Positions 14,181 to 21,193 of a stretch of DNA of 42,364 nt are shown piece by piece. The position numbers and the translations under genes were made by a program. A model generated the notes under the pieces. That model did not search any database. It worked only from the letters and a program-made list of their open reading frames with translations, and had not been told where the DNA came from. How positions within the stretch are numbered: the stretch's first letter is position 1; each line of letters starts with the position of its first letter. Location of the stretch: positions 1 to 42,364 of IMG/VR virus record IMGVR_UViG_3300033233_000075, one strand, 5' to 3'. The stretch is from a virus.

Positions 14181-14477
14181 CTAGCTCTGGCGCGGCCCGC
14201 CGCCGCCCGGTCGCTCGAGAAGCGTTGCATTTCTGTCGATCGTGGTACAACTGCGACGGTGCAGCCGGCGTCGGCCGCAGTTGCCGCACGGCTTCGGCCG
14301 CGGCGCTGGGTGCGTTACGGCGGGCCGGGTGCAAAGAAAGCACACGTCCGGTCCTTCGCCGGTCGCGGGCAGCCCGTGTCCTACGTAGTCATGCCCGCCG
14401 TTGATGACAACGCGCGGGATGCACGCCCACCGCTCGGCCGCGGTGCAGAGCGCGGCTCCTTCTCGGACGACAATCAT
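14181..14477 (-). CDS. Small zinc-binding hypothetical protein
   Basis: 98 residues from ATG 14477; only four bases separate it from the gene upstream. Cys pairs VCFLCTRP and PCGNCGRRRLHRRSC suggest one four-Cys zinc ribbon in the second half. The first half holds a globular piece (ERWACIPRVVINGGHDYVGHG). An overlapping minus-strand ORF at 14137-14343 is less likely to be real because it lacks an upstream site. Confidence 0.55.
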   Translation of the reverse strand: MIVVREGAALCTAAERWACIPRVVINGGHDYVGHGLPATGEGPDVCFLCTRPAVTHPAPRPKPCGNCGRRRLHRRSCTTIDRNATLLERPGGGGPRQS

Positions 14478-14481
14478 GGTG

Positions 14482-14658
14482 TCACCTTACCTTCTGGTGC
14501 CCGCGGGCACCGCTGTATCGGCCGGTCGTACCCTCGTACTCGACCGCTCGCTCTACGCTCCCGGTCGGGTGTACCTGCACCGTGAGCACGAAGCCGGTCG
14601 CGCCTACCCTCCGCGCGTGCTCGGCCGCCCACGCGACGTGAAGCCACAAGTCGGTCAT
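14482..14658 (-). CDS. Small beta-type hypothetical protein
   Basis: 58 residues from ATG 14658, overlapping the stop of the Gp88-like gene (ATGA). A helix (LWLHVAWAAEHARRV) is followed by strands (TGFVLTVQVHPTGSVERAVEYEG). No family recognised. The tight overlap and codon pattern support translation. Confidence 0.5.
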   Translation of the reverse strand: MTDLWLHVAWAAEHARRVGATGFVLTVQVHPTGSVERAVEYEGTTGRYSGARGHQKVR

Positions 14659-15371
14659 GCCGCCACCACAAAGCCGCTCGTGTCGCGGCGTGCGCGGCCC
14701 TTGGCACGAAGGCCGACGACGACGCCGCGCGCGTCGAGAAAGCGCAGATCGGACATGTCGCCATCGACGACGAGGTGCCCGGCGAAGTACGACGGGAGCG
14801 GCCGGCCGCGCCGCGTCGAGAAGACGACGGCTACGCTTACCCCGTGCCGAACAGCTTGCTCCGCCGCCGAGAGCGCCCCGCGCCAGTTATCCTCAGAGCG
14901 CGAGAACGTCAGGTGATAGTTAGGCAGCGTCCGCGCCCACGGGCGGGGTATCTTCGTGTAGTCGTAAAACTGCACGTCGGGAAACCGCTTCGCCATCGCG
15001 TGCGCCAGCCGGGGGAGGTCCGACGTGCCATTGACGCGCACGGCCGGCGTCAGCCCGGCCCGCCGCGCCCGCGCGACGTGCCGCGCGACGTCGCCGGCTA
15101 GCCGCTCCGCGAACGCCGCGGGGTCCGCGTGGTACTCGCGCGTCCGCCGCTTCCGCGCCTCTTGAATGACGTTTGTCCGCTCGCCCGCCTTGAAGATGCC
15201 GCCGCGCCCGGCCGTGTTGAGGCATGCGGCCTTGCAGCCGGCCGTCGCCATCGGGCATACGGTCGGGCCCCCGGCCGCGTCCGCGGGCGCCAGGTGAAGG
15301 ACGGCCGTCAGGTAGCCGCGCGCCTCGCCCTTCGCTGTTTTCGGGTTGCCGACGGTCAAGAGGCTAGTCAT
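14655..15371 (-). CDS. Gp88-like phage protein
   Basis: 238 residues from ATG 15371; an upstream in-frame extension is discarded because this start sits at the end of the previous gene. Characteristic stretches are GNPKTAKGEARGYLTAVLHLAPA, VCPMATAGCKAACLNTAGRG, RVNGTSDLPRLAH, FYDYTKIPRPWARTLPNYHLTFS and SYFAGHLVVDGDMSDLRF, matching the family named after mycobacteriophage-type gene 88 products (Gp88, PF17338). The conserved Cys cluster (C105, C111, C115 region) suggests a metal or Fe-S site. Function unknown despite wide distribution. Full length. Confidence 0.75.
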   Translation of the reverse strand: MTSLLTVGNPKTAKGEARGYLTAVLHLAPADAAGGPTVCPMATAGCKAACLNTAGRGGIFKAGERTNVIQEARKRRTREYHADPAAFAERLAGDVARHVARARRAGLTPAVRVNGTSDLPRLAHAMAKRFPDVQFYDYTKIPRPWARTLPNYHLTFSRSEDNWRGALSAAEQAVRHGVSVAVVFSTRRGRPLPSYFAGHLVVDGDMSDLRFLDARGVVVGLRAKGRARRDTSGFVVAA

Positions 15372-15585
15372 GGCGAAGCCCGTCACGGTTGCCTTGTCGG
15401 TAGCCGTCCGCGTAGCCTGTCCGCCACTGTATCGCGGCGTCCGCTGCCTCCGCGGCGACGGCAAGGGACTGCCCGAGTAGCCCGTCCGCGAATCCGGTCC
15501 GGTGCCCCTCGCGGAACCCCGCCTCGTACTCGCGGATGCGCGCCGCGTTTTGATTGGCCACCGCTCGCGCACGCCTGCTCGTCAT
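15364..15585 (-). CDS. Small helical hypothetical protein
   Basis: 73 residues from ATG 15585 (ATGA overlap with the gene before it). A helical protein with spaced aromatic-Gly pattern: YEAGFREGHRTGFADGLLG and later YADGYRQGNRDGLRHD, which are two halves of a degenerate repeat. Overlaps the Gp88-like start by eight bases. No family recognised. Confidence 0.5.
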   Translation of the reverse strand: MTSRRARAVANQNAARIREYEAGFREGHRTGFADGLLGQSLAVAAEAADAAIQWRTGYADGYRQGNRDGLRHD

Positions 15586-15761
15586 ACAACCTCCGTCTTG
15601 CGCCGCGCGGCGCGGTAGGTGGCCGTGTTGCACGTTGGGCACATTTTGACGCGGCTACGGGTATGCCCGCACGCTGCCATCCCGAGGGTATGCCGGTGTT
15701 TGTGGTAGTAACCTTGCTTGAGTGTCTCGCCACACGTGCGGCAGGTTCGCTGGTTCGTCAT
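15582..15761 (-). CDS. Small zinc-ribbon protein, first leftward gene
   Basis: 59 residues from ATG 15761; an in-frame ATG at 15770 would add three residues, and neither has a strong ribosome binding site. CRTCGETLKQGYYHKHRHTLGM, a Cys-His, then MCPTCNTATYRA gives a four-Cys zinc ribbon with a basic end. As the first gene after the control region it could be an early regulator, but nothing proves DNA binding. Confidence 0.5.
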   Translation of the reverse strand: MTNQRTCRTCGETLKQGYYHKHRHTLGMAACGHTRSRVKMCPTCNTATYRAARRKTEVV

Positions 15762-16136
15762 GCCGGCCATCGCTGCAAGCGCCGCGCCACGCCGCCGCCG
15801 CGGGATCACTCGCTTTTCTAGCTGGCCAGGTGTCGCAAATGTGCCGGGCCGTTGCACGCTTGCCGGTACCAAGAAGGGCGCCGCTCGGTCCCGGCTCGGA
15901 CACGCGAGGCGTGGTCGCCCGCATACGATACCTATGCGGGCAGTCTGGCGGGTCGCCCCTCGCCGCCGGTCGACCCTTTGATTCCCGTGCGCGTTCGCAT
16001 ACTTAGCGTGCGGCCGCGGGCGCGGGGGCGCGGCGCGCGGGCCGTGCGGCCGACCCCGGGAGGGGGCCGTAGCGTGCGGCGCTCCGGCGCGCGCGGGTAC
16101 GCTGGTACAGCCGGGAGGAACAGAGGTACGTGAGGC
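15762..16136. promoter_or_regulatory. Divergent control region without genes
   Basis: About 400 bases separate the leftward and rightward units. I see no coding sequence with a credible start. It holds a perfect 9-bp inverted repeat at 15917-15941, a second CGCATAC at about 15997, an 11-bp direct repeat TAGCGTGCGGC at 16004-16014 and 16070-16080, and another GTGCGGC at 16044-16050. No clear -35/-10 pair for the leftward unit is visible. This arrangement is what an operator or origin region would look like. The function is inferred. Confidence 0.5.
15917..15941. promoter_or_regulatory. Perfect inverted repeat, candidate operator
   Basis: GCCCGCATA (15917-15925) and TATGCGGGC (15933-15941) are exact reverse complements with a 7-base centre CGATACC. 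No T-tract follows in either direction, so a protein-binding dyad is more likely than a terminator. CGCATAC occurs again near 15997 as a possible extra half-site. Confidence 0.5.
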
Positions 16137-16165
16137 TTGACACAGGGAAGGAATTGTGGTACCCT
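16137..16165 (+). promoter_or_regulatory. Near-consensus sigma-70 promoter
   Basis: TTGACA at 16137-16142, then exactly 17 bases, then TACCCT at 16160-16165. The -35 is a perfect match to the consensus and stands out in this GC-rich sequence. Transcription should begin near 16172, just ahead of the ribosome binding site GCAGGAG (16177-16183) of the first rightward gene. Confidence 0.7.
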
Positions 16166-16189
16166 AGAGGTGTGAGGCAGGAGTCCATC

Positions 16190-16576
16190 GTGGCGTACGA
16201 CCCGACCGACCTCGACCGGAGCATCCGCCGGTACGTCGGCGTCGCGGAGCGCAACATCGCCGCGATGGAGACGCTCGGGGGACAGATCACGCCGCTCCTC
16301 GAGGTCCTCAAGCCCGTCCTCGATGGGACGGCGGCTCCGGCCGCCCTCGAGACGATCGAGCGGGTAACTGTCATCTACGACCGCCTCGTAAAGGCGGGAC
16401 TCAACCTGACGAAGGCGACCGACGAGCTCTCCCGCCTCCGGAGCTTCCTCTCCGGCGGGCCGGACAGCCGGCCGGACCTGACCGCCGCCTCCGAGATCGA
16501 ACTCCGCGCGATCCTCGTCGCCGCGGTCAAGAAGCTCGGGATCACAGACCTCCGGCAGCTCGCTGCCGTCGAGTAG
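16190..16576 (+). CDS. Hypothetical helical protein, first rightward gene
   Basis: 128 residues from GTG 16190, seven bases after a GCAGGAG site; a second in-frame GTG at 16172 lies almost at the predicted transcript start. The protein is almost wholly helical (DLDRSIRRYVGVAERNIAAM, LKPVLDG, LETIERVTVIYDRLVKAGLN, TDELSRLRSFLSGG, ELRAILVAAVKKLG). It could be a small terminase subunit by size and fold type, but it is 4.8 kb away from the large subunit. It stands alone between a strong promoter and two hairpins, so it may be transcribed separately from the virion genes, for instance as a regulator. Confidence 0.65.
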   Translation: MAYDPTDLDRSIRRYVGVAERNIAAMETLGGQITPLLEVLKPVLDGTAAPAALETIERVTVIYDRLVKAGLNLTKATDELSRLRSFLSGGPDSRPDLTAASEIELRAILVAAVKKLGITDLRQLAAVE

Positions 16577-16607
16577 CGCGCCGAATCGCCTTTGGGCAGC
16601 GCGTACC

Positions 16608-16627
16608 CCCGGTTCGCCATAACCGGG
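16608..16627 (+). terminator. Hairpin after first rightward gene
   Basis: CCCGGTT (16608-16614) and AACCGGG (16621-16627) pair perfectly around a six-base loop. No T-tract. It directly precedes a stronger terminator-like structure. Confidence 0.4.
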
Positions 16628-16635
16628 CATAGCGG

Positions 16636-16693
16636 CGGGGCGGCCAGCGTCTTCCCTGGATCGTACCAGGAGCACCGCGGCCGCCCCGTCTTT
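16636..16693 (+). terminator. Terminator-like stem with T-rich tail
   Basis: CGGGGCGGCC (16636-16645) pairs perfectly with GGCCGCCCCG (16679-16688), followed by TCTTTC. A second small stem, CCTGG/CCAGG, sits inside the loop, making a cruciform-like structure. It separates the gene at 16190 from the virion genes. The stem sequence resembles the hairpins after the capsid and decoration genes. Confidence 0.55.
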
Positions 16694-16717
16694 CATCCGT
16701 ACCAGTAGGAGAACGCA

Positions 16718-17059
16718 GTGGCGGTAACAGGCACGCTCACCTTCGGCGGGTCCCTGTCCGGCGAGCCGGAGGGGTCGAGTACCGTCTCGCTCTCGTGGTC
16801 GATCACGGCCGGCGTCTCGACGTCAACCGTCGACCTCGCCAGCGGCGCGAACACGATCACCGTCCCGGCCGGGACGACCCTCGTCGTCGTCATCCCGCCG
16901 ACGGGGAACTCGCAGACGATCACCGCCAAGGGCGTCTCCGGCGACACAGGCTTCCAGCTCAGCAAGACGAAGCCGACGGTCATCGCCTGGGAGACGGGCG
17001 CGAACTTCGTCCTCACCGCCGGCGCGACCATCACCGGACTCAAGGTCCTGTTCATCTAG
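16718..17059 (+). CDS. Beta-rich virion-associated protein
   Basis: 113 residues from GTG 16718 with TAGGAGA upstream. Nearly all beta strands and turns: TGTLTFGGSLSG, STVSLSWSITAG, NTITVPAGTTLVVVIPP, FVLTAGATITGLKVLFI. This is the look of small phage structural proteins (fibre-associated or decoration). The same style is shared by the next three genes. No Cys. No family recognised. Confidence 0.6.
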   Translation: MAVTGTLTFGGSLSGEPEGSSTVSLSWSITAGVSTSTVDLASGANTITVPAGTTLVVVIPPTGNSQTITAKGVSGDTGFQLSKTKPTVIAWETGANFVLTAGATITGLKVLFI

Positions 17060-17067
17060 GAGGTAGC

Positions 17068-17418
17068 ATGAACGCGTCACAGATCGGAACGCTCCAGAAC
17101 TTCACGCGCTCGTGCGGTGCCGGGACGGCCGGCGGAAGCCTCGTCGTCTCCACGTCGACGACCGCGGCCGACCTCGCGGTCCCGGCCGGGCACGACCTCG
17201 TCCTCCTCGTCCCCCGCCCGCCGAACCCGGGCGAGACGGTCCCCGATCTCCGGATCGGGCTCGCGGGGACCGCGCACGCGGCGAACCTCCCGGTCAGCGG
17301 GAACTTCCCGACGCTCGTCACCGTCGCCGCCGAGGGGCAGGACATCTCCCTCTCGAGCACGGCCGCGTGGTCCGTCGAGGCGATCTTCGGGAAGTCCGAG
17401 ACGGGCCCGGTGACGTAG
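17068..17418 (+). CDS. Beta-rich virion-associated protein
   Basis: 116 residues from ATG 17068 with AGGAGGT upstream. Beta pattern (GGSLVVSTSTTAADLAVPAG, HDLVLLVPRP, TLVTVAAEGQDISLSSTAAWSVEAIFG) closely parallels the previous protein, including a central VPAG(T/H) stretch, so the two may be diverged duplicates. Probably a fibre or tail-associated component by position. No named family. Confidence 0.55.
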   Translation: MNASQIGTLQNFTRSCGAGTAGGSLVVSTSTTAADLAVPAGHDLVLLVPRPPNPGETVPDLRIGLAGTAHAANLPVSGNFPTLVTVAAEGQDISLSSTAAWSVEAIFGKSETGPVT

Positions 17419-17419
17419 C

Positions 17420-17785
17420 GTGGCCGTCCGCCAGCACACGACGGTCAACCTCGTCGGCGGGACGATCCGGGTCACCTGGACCGGGCTCCTGAACACGGAC
17501 ACCGGCTCGCTCGTCGCGGCGCCGGACCACCTCTTCAAGGACGTCCAGGTCTTCGGGACCTTCGGCGCCGCCGGGAACCTCCGGATCGAGGGAAGCCTAG
17601 ACGGCGGGACGACGTTCGCCGCGCTCAACGACGCGCAGGGGAACGCGCTCAACATGGCCGCCGCGGCGATCGAGCGCGTCCAGGAGACCTGCGCGACCGT
17701 CCGCCCGAACGTCACGGCGGGCGACGGGACGACGAGCCTGACCGTCGTTATGATCCTCAAGACGCCGAACGCGGCCGACGCGTAG
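17420..17785 (+). CDS. Beta-rich virion-associated protein
   Basis: 121 residues from GTG 17420, one base after the previous stop. Strands such as VNLVGGTIRVTWTGLLN, FKDVQVFGTFG and LRIEGSLDGGTTFAALND suggest a carbohydrate-binding or decoration-like beta sandwich. Ends TSLTVVMILKTPNAADA. It precedes a coiled-coil protein and the large fibre. No named family. Confidence 0.55.
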   Translation: MAVRQHTTVNLVGGTIRVTWTGLLNTDTGSLVAAPDHLFKDVQVFGTFGAAGNLRIEGSLDGGTTFAALNDAQGNALNMAAAAIERVQETCATVRPNVTAGDGTTSLTVVMILKTPNAADA

Positions 17786-17793
17786 GAGAAGAG

Positions 17794-18240
17794 ATGGCAC
17801 GCGGAACGTTCGACGACCTCTTCTCCCTCGTAGATACCCTCCGGGCCGCCCGCGACCTCGTCGCGCGGGAGGCGTCGCTCGGCCAGGCGTGCGCCGAGTC
17901 TGAGGCGCGGCTCGCCGGTCTGCGGGAGCAGGAGGCGGCCTCGAGTCGGAAGCTCGGGGAGGCCCGGTCCGAGGCGAAGAGGCTCCTCGACGAGGTCAAG
18001 GACGACTGCCAGGTTGCCCGGGACGCCTGTGAGAGGGCGTGCCAGACGCGGGAGGCCGCCGCCGACCAGGCGGTTCGCGACCTGCTGCAGCAGGGTCACA
18101 CCGAGTGCGACGTCCTCTCGGACGAGGCGAACGAGCTTCGCGCACGGGTAGCCCAACTCGAGACAGAGGAGGCCGATCTCGGCCAGAAGGTCGCCGCTCT
18201 CCGCGCCGCGATCGACGACCTCCGTTCAAAGCTCGCCTAG
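17794..18240 (+). CDS. Coiled-coil protein
   Basis: 148 residues from ATG 17794 with AGGAGAAGAG upstream. Almost entirely heptad-like helix, rich in Glu, Arg, Ala and Leu (ESEARLAGLREQEAASSRKL, ELRARVAQLETEEADLGQKV), with several Cys spaced within the first coil (C26, C71, C78, C82). It could act as a chaperone or trimerising stalk for the fibre encoded downstream. Too short for a tape measure protein. Confidence 0.6.
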   Translation: MARGTFDDLFSLVDTLRAARDLVAREASLGQACAESEARLAGLREQEAASSRKLGEARSEAKRLLDEVKDDCQVARDACERACQTREAAADQAVRDLLQQGHTECDVLSDEANELRARVAQLETEEADLGQKVAALRAAIDDLRSKLA

Positions 18241-18252
18241 CGGGGCTTCCCC

Positions 18253-18549
18253 GTGTCTCTGCCTTTCAAGGACTTCTCCGCGACGCACACGACGCTCTCC
18301 GCGTCGACCGATACGACGATCTCCTTCCCGCGCCTCGTCGAGGCGGTCCGCGTCCGGAACTGGGACACGGCGAACCGCGTCCTCGTCAAGACCGGCGCGA
18401 TCGCGACCGACGTCGACGCGACCGCGTCCCGCGTCGGAAAGGCGGGGACGGCTGACATCCCGACGGTCTCCGTCTTCCCCGTCCGCGTCTCCTCGATACA
18501 CGTCCGGTCGGCCGGCGCGAGCGAGGTGACGATCGAGGGGTACTGGTAG
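18253..18549 (+). CDS. Small virion-associated protein
   Basis: 98 residues from GTG 18253. The start codon lies right behind a small hairpin (CGGGGCTTCCCCG), and no good ribosome binding site is visible, so translation may depend on the upstream gene. Beta-rich (TTLSASTDTTISFPRLVEAV, VSVFPVRVSSIHVRSAG) and ending EVTIEGYW. The stop TAG shares its last base with the GTG of the fibre gene. Probably structural. Confidence 0.55.
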   Translation: MSLPFKDFSATHTTLSASTDTTISFPRLVEAVRVRNWDTANRVLVKTGAIATDVDATASRVGKAGTADIPTVSVFPVRVSSIHVRSAGASEVTIEGYW

Positions 18550-20702
18550 TGTCCGCCCCGTGGTTCGAGGACGCCTCCTCCGGGGGCAGCGGCGGCGGGA
18601 GCGGGACGGTCACGAGCGTAGCCGGCGGCGAAGGGATCACGGGAACCCCGGACCCGATCGTCGGCGCGGGAACCCTCGACCTCGACATCTTCTCCCTCGC
18701 GACCGAGGCAGGCTCTGGCTCGGGCGACTGGCTCGCCGTCGTCGACGTAAGCGTCGGCACCGCGCCCGCGGCGCAGCGGAAGATCGCCCGCGTCGACCTC
18801 TTCGGCGACAACCTCGAGGGGCTGCGCCCGTTCGCCAGCTTCGGCGTGCTGTCGCTCACCGACACCGGAATCTTCGACGCCTCGACGGGGAACGCGGGCA
18901 ACGTGACCTTCTGGGGGCCGGGCGTCCCCTCAGAGATACTAGACGGCACCGACGACTTCAGCTTCGACACCGTCACGGGCCTCGCGCTCGGCAGCGCGTT
19001 CCTCACGCGCCAACTGAGTCTCGGCAACGCCGGCGGCGGGCGGTCCTCGTTCACGGACTCGTCCCACGCCGCCGACCTCGACTACACTCTCCCGTCGTCG
19101 ATCACCGCGAGCGGCTTCTTGAAAACGGCCGCGGGCGGCGCGCTCTCGTGGGCGCTCGTCACCGCGGCAGAGATATCCAGCGGCGCCGCGCTGACGAAGG
19201 TAGACGACACCAACGTGACGTTGGCACTTGGTGGTTCGCCTGTGACGGCGCTCCTGGCAGCCGCCTCGCTCACCCTTGGTTGGTCAGGACAGTTGTCGAT
19301 CGCGCGCGGGGGAACTGGGCAAGCGACTGCCCTTGCAGCCTTCAATGCCCTCTCACCGCTGACGACTCGGGGCGACTTACTCACACGTGACGCCTCGAAC
19401 AACGTCCGCCTCCCGGTCGGCGCCTCGCCCAGGATACTCCAGTCGGACGGAACAGACCCCTCGTGGGTCGCGGTCTCCGCGGACGCCTCCCTCGCAGCCG
19501 GCGGCGCCCTGACGATCGCGAACGACGCCGTTACGTACGCGAAAATCCAGAACGTCTCGGCGGCGAGCCGTGTCCTCGGTCGGATCACCGCCGGTGCCGG
19601 CGACATTGAGGAGTTGACCGGAGCGAATCTCGCGACGATCGCGAACGCGAGTTTCGACCACGGGGTACTCCTCGGGCTCGCGGACGACGACCACGCGCAG
19701 TACCTCCTCCTCGCGGGCCGAGCCGGCGGCCAGTCGGCGCGCGGCGGGACCGCGGCGAGCGAGACGCTGACACTCAGCTCGACGGCGCACGCGACCAAGG
19801 GGAACATCCTCTTCGGCACGAGCAGTTACGACGAGGTCACGAATCGCCTCGGCGTCGGGATCACGGTCCCCGGCACGCAGGTACACGTCTCCGGGAACGG
19901 GATACAGCGGGTCCGGATAGACGCCGCCGGCAGCGACGTCGCGACCAGCGTCCCCCGGCACCACCTGCGCCGGGCGCGTGGCACGATCGGCGGCGAGTCG
20001 GCGGTCAGCAGCGGCGACTCGCTCGGGGCGTTCGACTTCCTCGGCCACGACGGGACGTCCTACGGCAACACGTCGGCGGCGATGATCGCGCTAGCCGCCG
20101 AGACCTTCACCGTCAGCGCACACGGGAGCGTCCTGACGTACTTCACGTGCCCGATCGGGGCCGCGACGGCCGTAGAGCGCATGCGGGTCGCCGACGACGG
20201 GAGCCTCCTCGTCGGCACGACGACGAAGGTCGCCAATGTCAGGGTCAACGTGACCGGGGGCGGAGTCCGCGTCGAGGGCCTGCTCGGAAGCGAGGTGCTC
20301 ACTCTCTCGTCCGTCGCGACGAACGACGACCCGGTGTACCAGGTTGTCCAGGCCCGGCTCACGACGACCAACGCGAGCGCGAACCAGACGCTCCAGACCG
20401 TCGCGCTGACCGCCTCGATGACGTACATGCTCGAGGCCCGCGTCGTCGCCCGCCGGACCGGCGGGTCGGCCGGGACGGCCGAGGACGGCGCGTCGTACAG
20501 CCTGATCGGCACGTTCAAGACCGTCGGCGGCGCGGCTACGCAGATCGGGGTGACGACGGTCGACCACTCCGCCGAGAGCCAGGCCGCCTGGGACGCGAAC
20601 CTCGCCGTCTCCGGCGCGAACGTCCTCGTCCGGGTAACCGGAGCGGCCAACAACAACATCGTGTGGCACGCGACGACGATCGTTCAGAACGTGGGAACCT
20701 GA
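18549..20702 (+). CDS. Tail fibre / spike-type protein
   Basis: 717 residues from GTG 18549 (TAGTG overlap). N-terminus is a Gly/Ser-rich leader (SSGGSGGGSGTVTSVAGGEG). The middle contains typical fibre repeats: RGGTGQATALAAFNALSPLTT near residues 255-275, then DDDHAQYLLLAGRAGGQSARGG, and GVGITVPGTQVHVSGNG. The C-terminal about 120 residues (TTNASANQTLQTVALTAS onward, TSVDHSAES-like turns, HATTIVQNVGT) look like a receptor-binding beta domain. No peptidase or enzymatic motif is visible. Expected to bind the host surface. Its location ahead of the terminase rather than after the tail genes is notable. Codon use in the 19200-19400 stretch is less GC-rich, consistent with module exchange. Confidence 0.75.
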   Translation: MSAPWFEDASSGGSGGGSGTVTSVAGGEGITGTPDPIVGAGTLDLDIFSLATEAGSGSGDWLAVVDVSVGTAPAAQRKIARVDLFGDNLEGLRPFASFGVLSLTDTGIFDASTGNAGNVTFWGPGVPSEILDGTDDFSFDTVTGLALGSAFLTRQLSLGNAGGGRSSFTDSSHAADLDYTLPSSITASGFLKTAAGGALSWALVTAAEISSGAALTKVDDTNVTLALGGSPVTALLAAASLTLGWSGQLSIARGGTGQATALAAFNALSPLTTRGDLLTRDASNNVRLPVGASPRILQSDGTDPSWVAVSADASLAAGGALTIANDAVTYAKIQNVSAASRVLGRITAGAGDIEELTGANLATIANASFDHGVLLGLADDDHAQYLLLAGRAGGQSARGGTAASETLTLSSTAHATKGNILFGTSSYDEVTNRLGVGITVPGTQVHVSGNGIQRVRIDAAGSDVATSVPRHHLRRARGTIGGESAVSSGDSLGAFDFLGHDGTSYGNTSAAMIALAAETFTVSAHGSVLTYFTCPIGAATAVERMRVADDGSLLVGTTTKVANVRVNVTGGGVRVEGLLGSEVLTLSSVATNDDPVYQVVQARLTTTNASANQTLQTVALTASMTYMLEARVVARRTGGSAGTAEDGASYSLIGTFKTVGGAATQIGVTTVDHSAESQAAWDANLAVSGANVLVRVTGAANNNIVWHATTIVQNVGT

Positions 20703-20747
20703 CCGTGGCGAGCGGCCTCATGGCGTTCGTCAGTTGAGGAGGCGAGC

Positions 20748-20999
20748 ATTCCCAGTAACATCATCATCGAGGCGCTCCTGCGCCGGTTCAACGCCGGGGG
20801 AGACCTCGACGTCGCCAGCTTCGTAGCCTTCGCTCTCGCGCCCGCGGCCGAGCGACGCGCGGCCGTGCTGGCGGCTCTCTCGGTAATCCGCTCCTTGACC
20901 GCGATCGAATTAGGAGAGAGTGACGCTACAGCGGCCCAGAGCAAGGTGCGCCTCGCTGCGCGCCTCGCAGCTATAGACGGAGAGATAGCGGGGGCCTGA
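20748..20999 (+). CDS. Small hypothetical protein with apparent ATT start
   Basis: 83 residues if begun at ATT 20748, which lies five bases after GAGGAGG (20736-20742). The frame is closed by TGA a few codons above and has no ATG, GTG or TTG in between, so either ATT is used or the start has mutated. Reads PSNIIIEALLRRFNAGGDLD, then Ala-rich helices (FALAPAAERRAAVLAALSVI). Its TGA overlaps the next ATG (TGATG). No family recognised; possibly a head-associated or terminase accessory protein. Confidence 0.5.
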   Translation: MPSNIIIEALLRRFNAGGDLDVASFVAFALAPAAERRAAVLAALSVIRSLTAIELGESDATAAQSKVRLAARLAAIDGEIAGA

Positions 21000-21193
21000 T
21001 GACGAGGGAGCAGCTCAAGATGAAACGGGCAGAGCACGAGGACCAACTCGTCAGGGCGAAGGTGAAGCTATCCGAGGCGCGGGCGGCCGCGACCGGTCTG
21101 TCACAGCTCGTCCTCCGGATCGAGGGCGCCGTCCTCGCGATCTCGGCCCTGATCGAGCAAGCGCCGGCCGACGCGCCCACGACGTGCGAGTGA
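20999..21193 (+). CDS. Small helical protein
   Basis: 64 residues from ATG 20999 (TGATG overlap). One long charged helix (EQLKMKRAEHEDQLVRAKVKL) and a second helix (LVLRIEGAVLAISALIEQ), a coiled-coil hairpin. Sits just ahead of the terminase, where a small terminase subunit might be expected, but it lacks any recognisable DNA-binding motif. Its stop is overlapped by the next GTG. Confidence 0.5.
   Translation: MTREQLKMKRAEHEDQLVRAKVKLSEARAAATGLSQLVLRIEGAVLAISALIEQAPADAPTTCE

Noticed and set aside
14137-14343. Alternative 68-residue minus-strand ORF overlapping the zinc protein at 14181-14477
   Set aside because: It is mostly nested in another frame of a better-supported gene and has no ribosome binding site or coupled start.
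15852-16133. Plus-strand ORFs across the divergent control region
   Set aside because: They are Arg/Pro/Ala-rich frames without start signals, lie upstream of the promoter at 16137 and span the inverted and direct repeats.
17794-18240. Coiled-coil protein as tape measure protein of a long-tailed phage
   Set aside because: Only 148 residues, and no tail tube, sheath or tail assembly genes exist. Adaptor, nozzle and ejection proteins argue for a short tail.
20705-20737. Ten-codon ORF (GTG 20705) just ahead of the ATT-start gene
   Set aside because: Too short to support by sequence; it has no ribosome binding site of its own. It may matter only as a leader.
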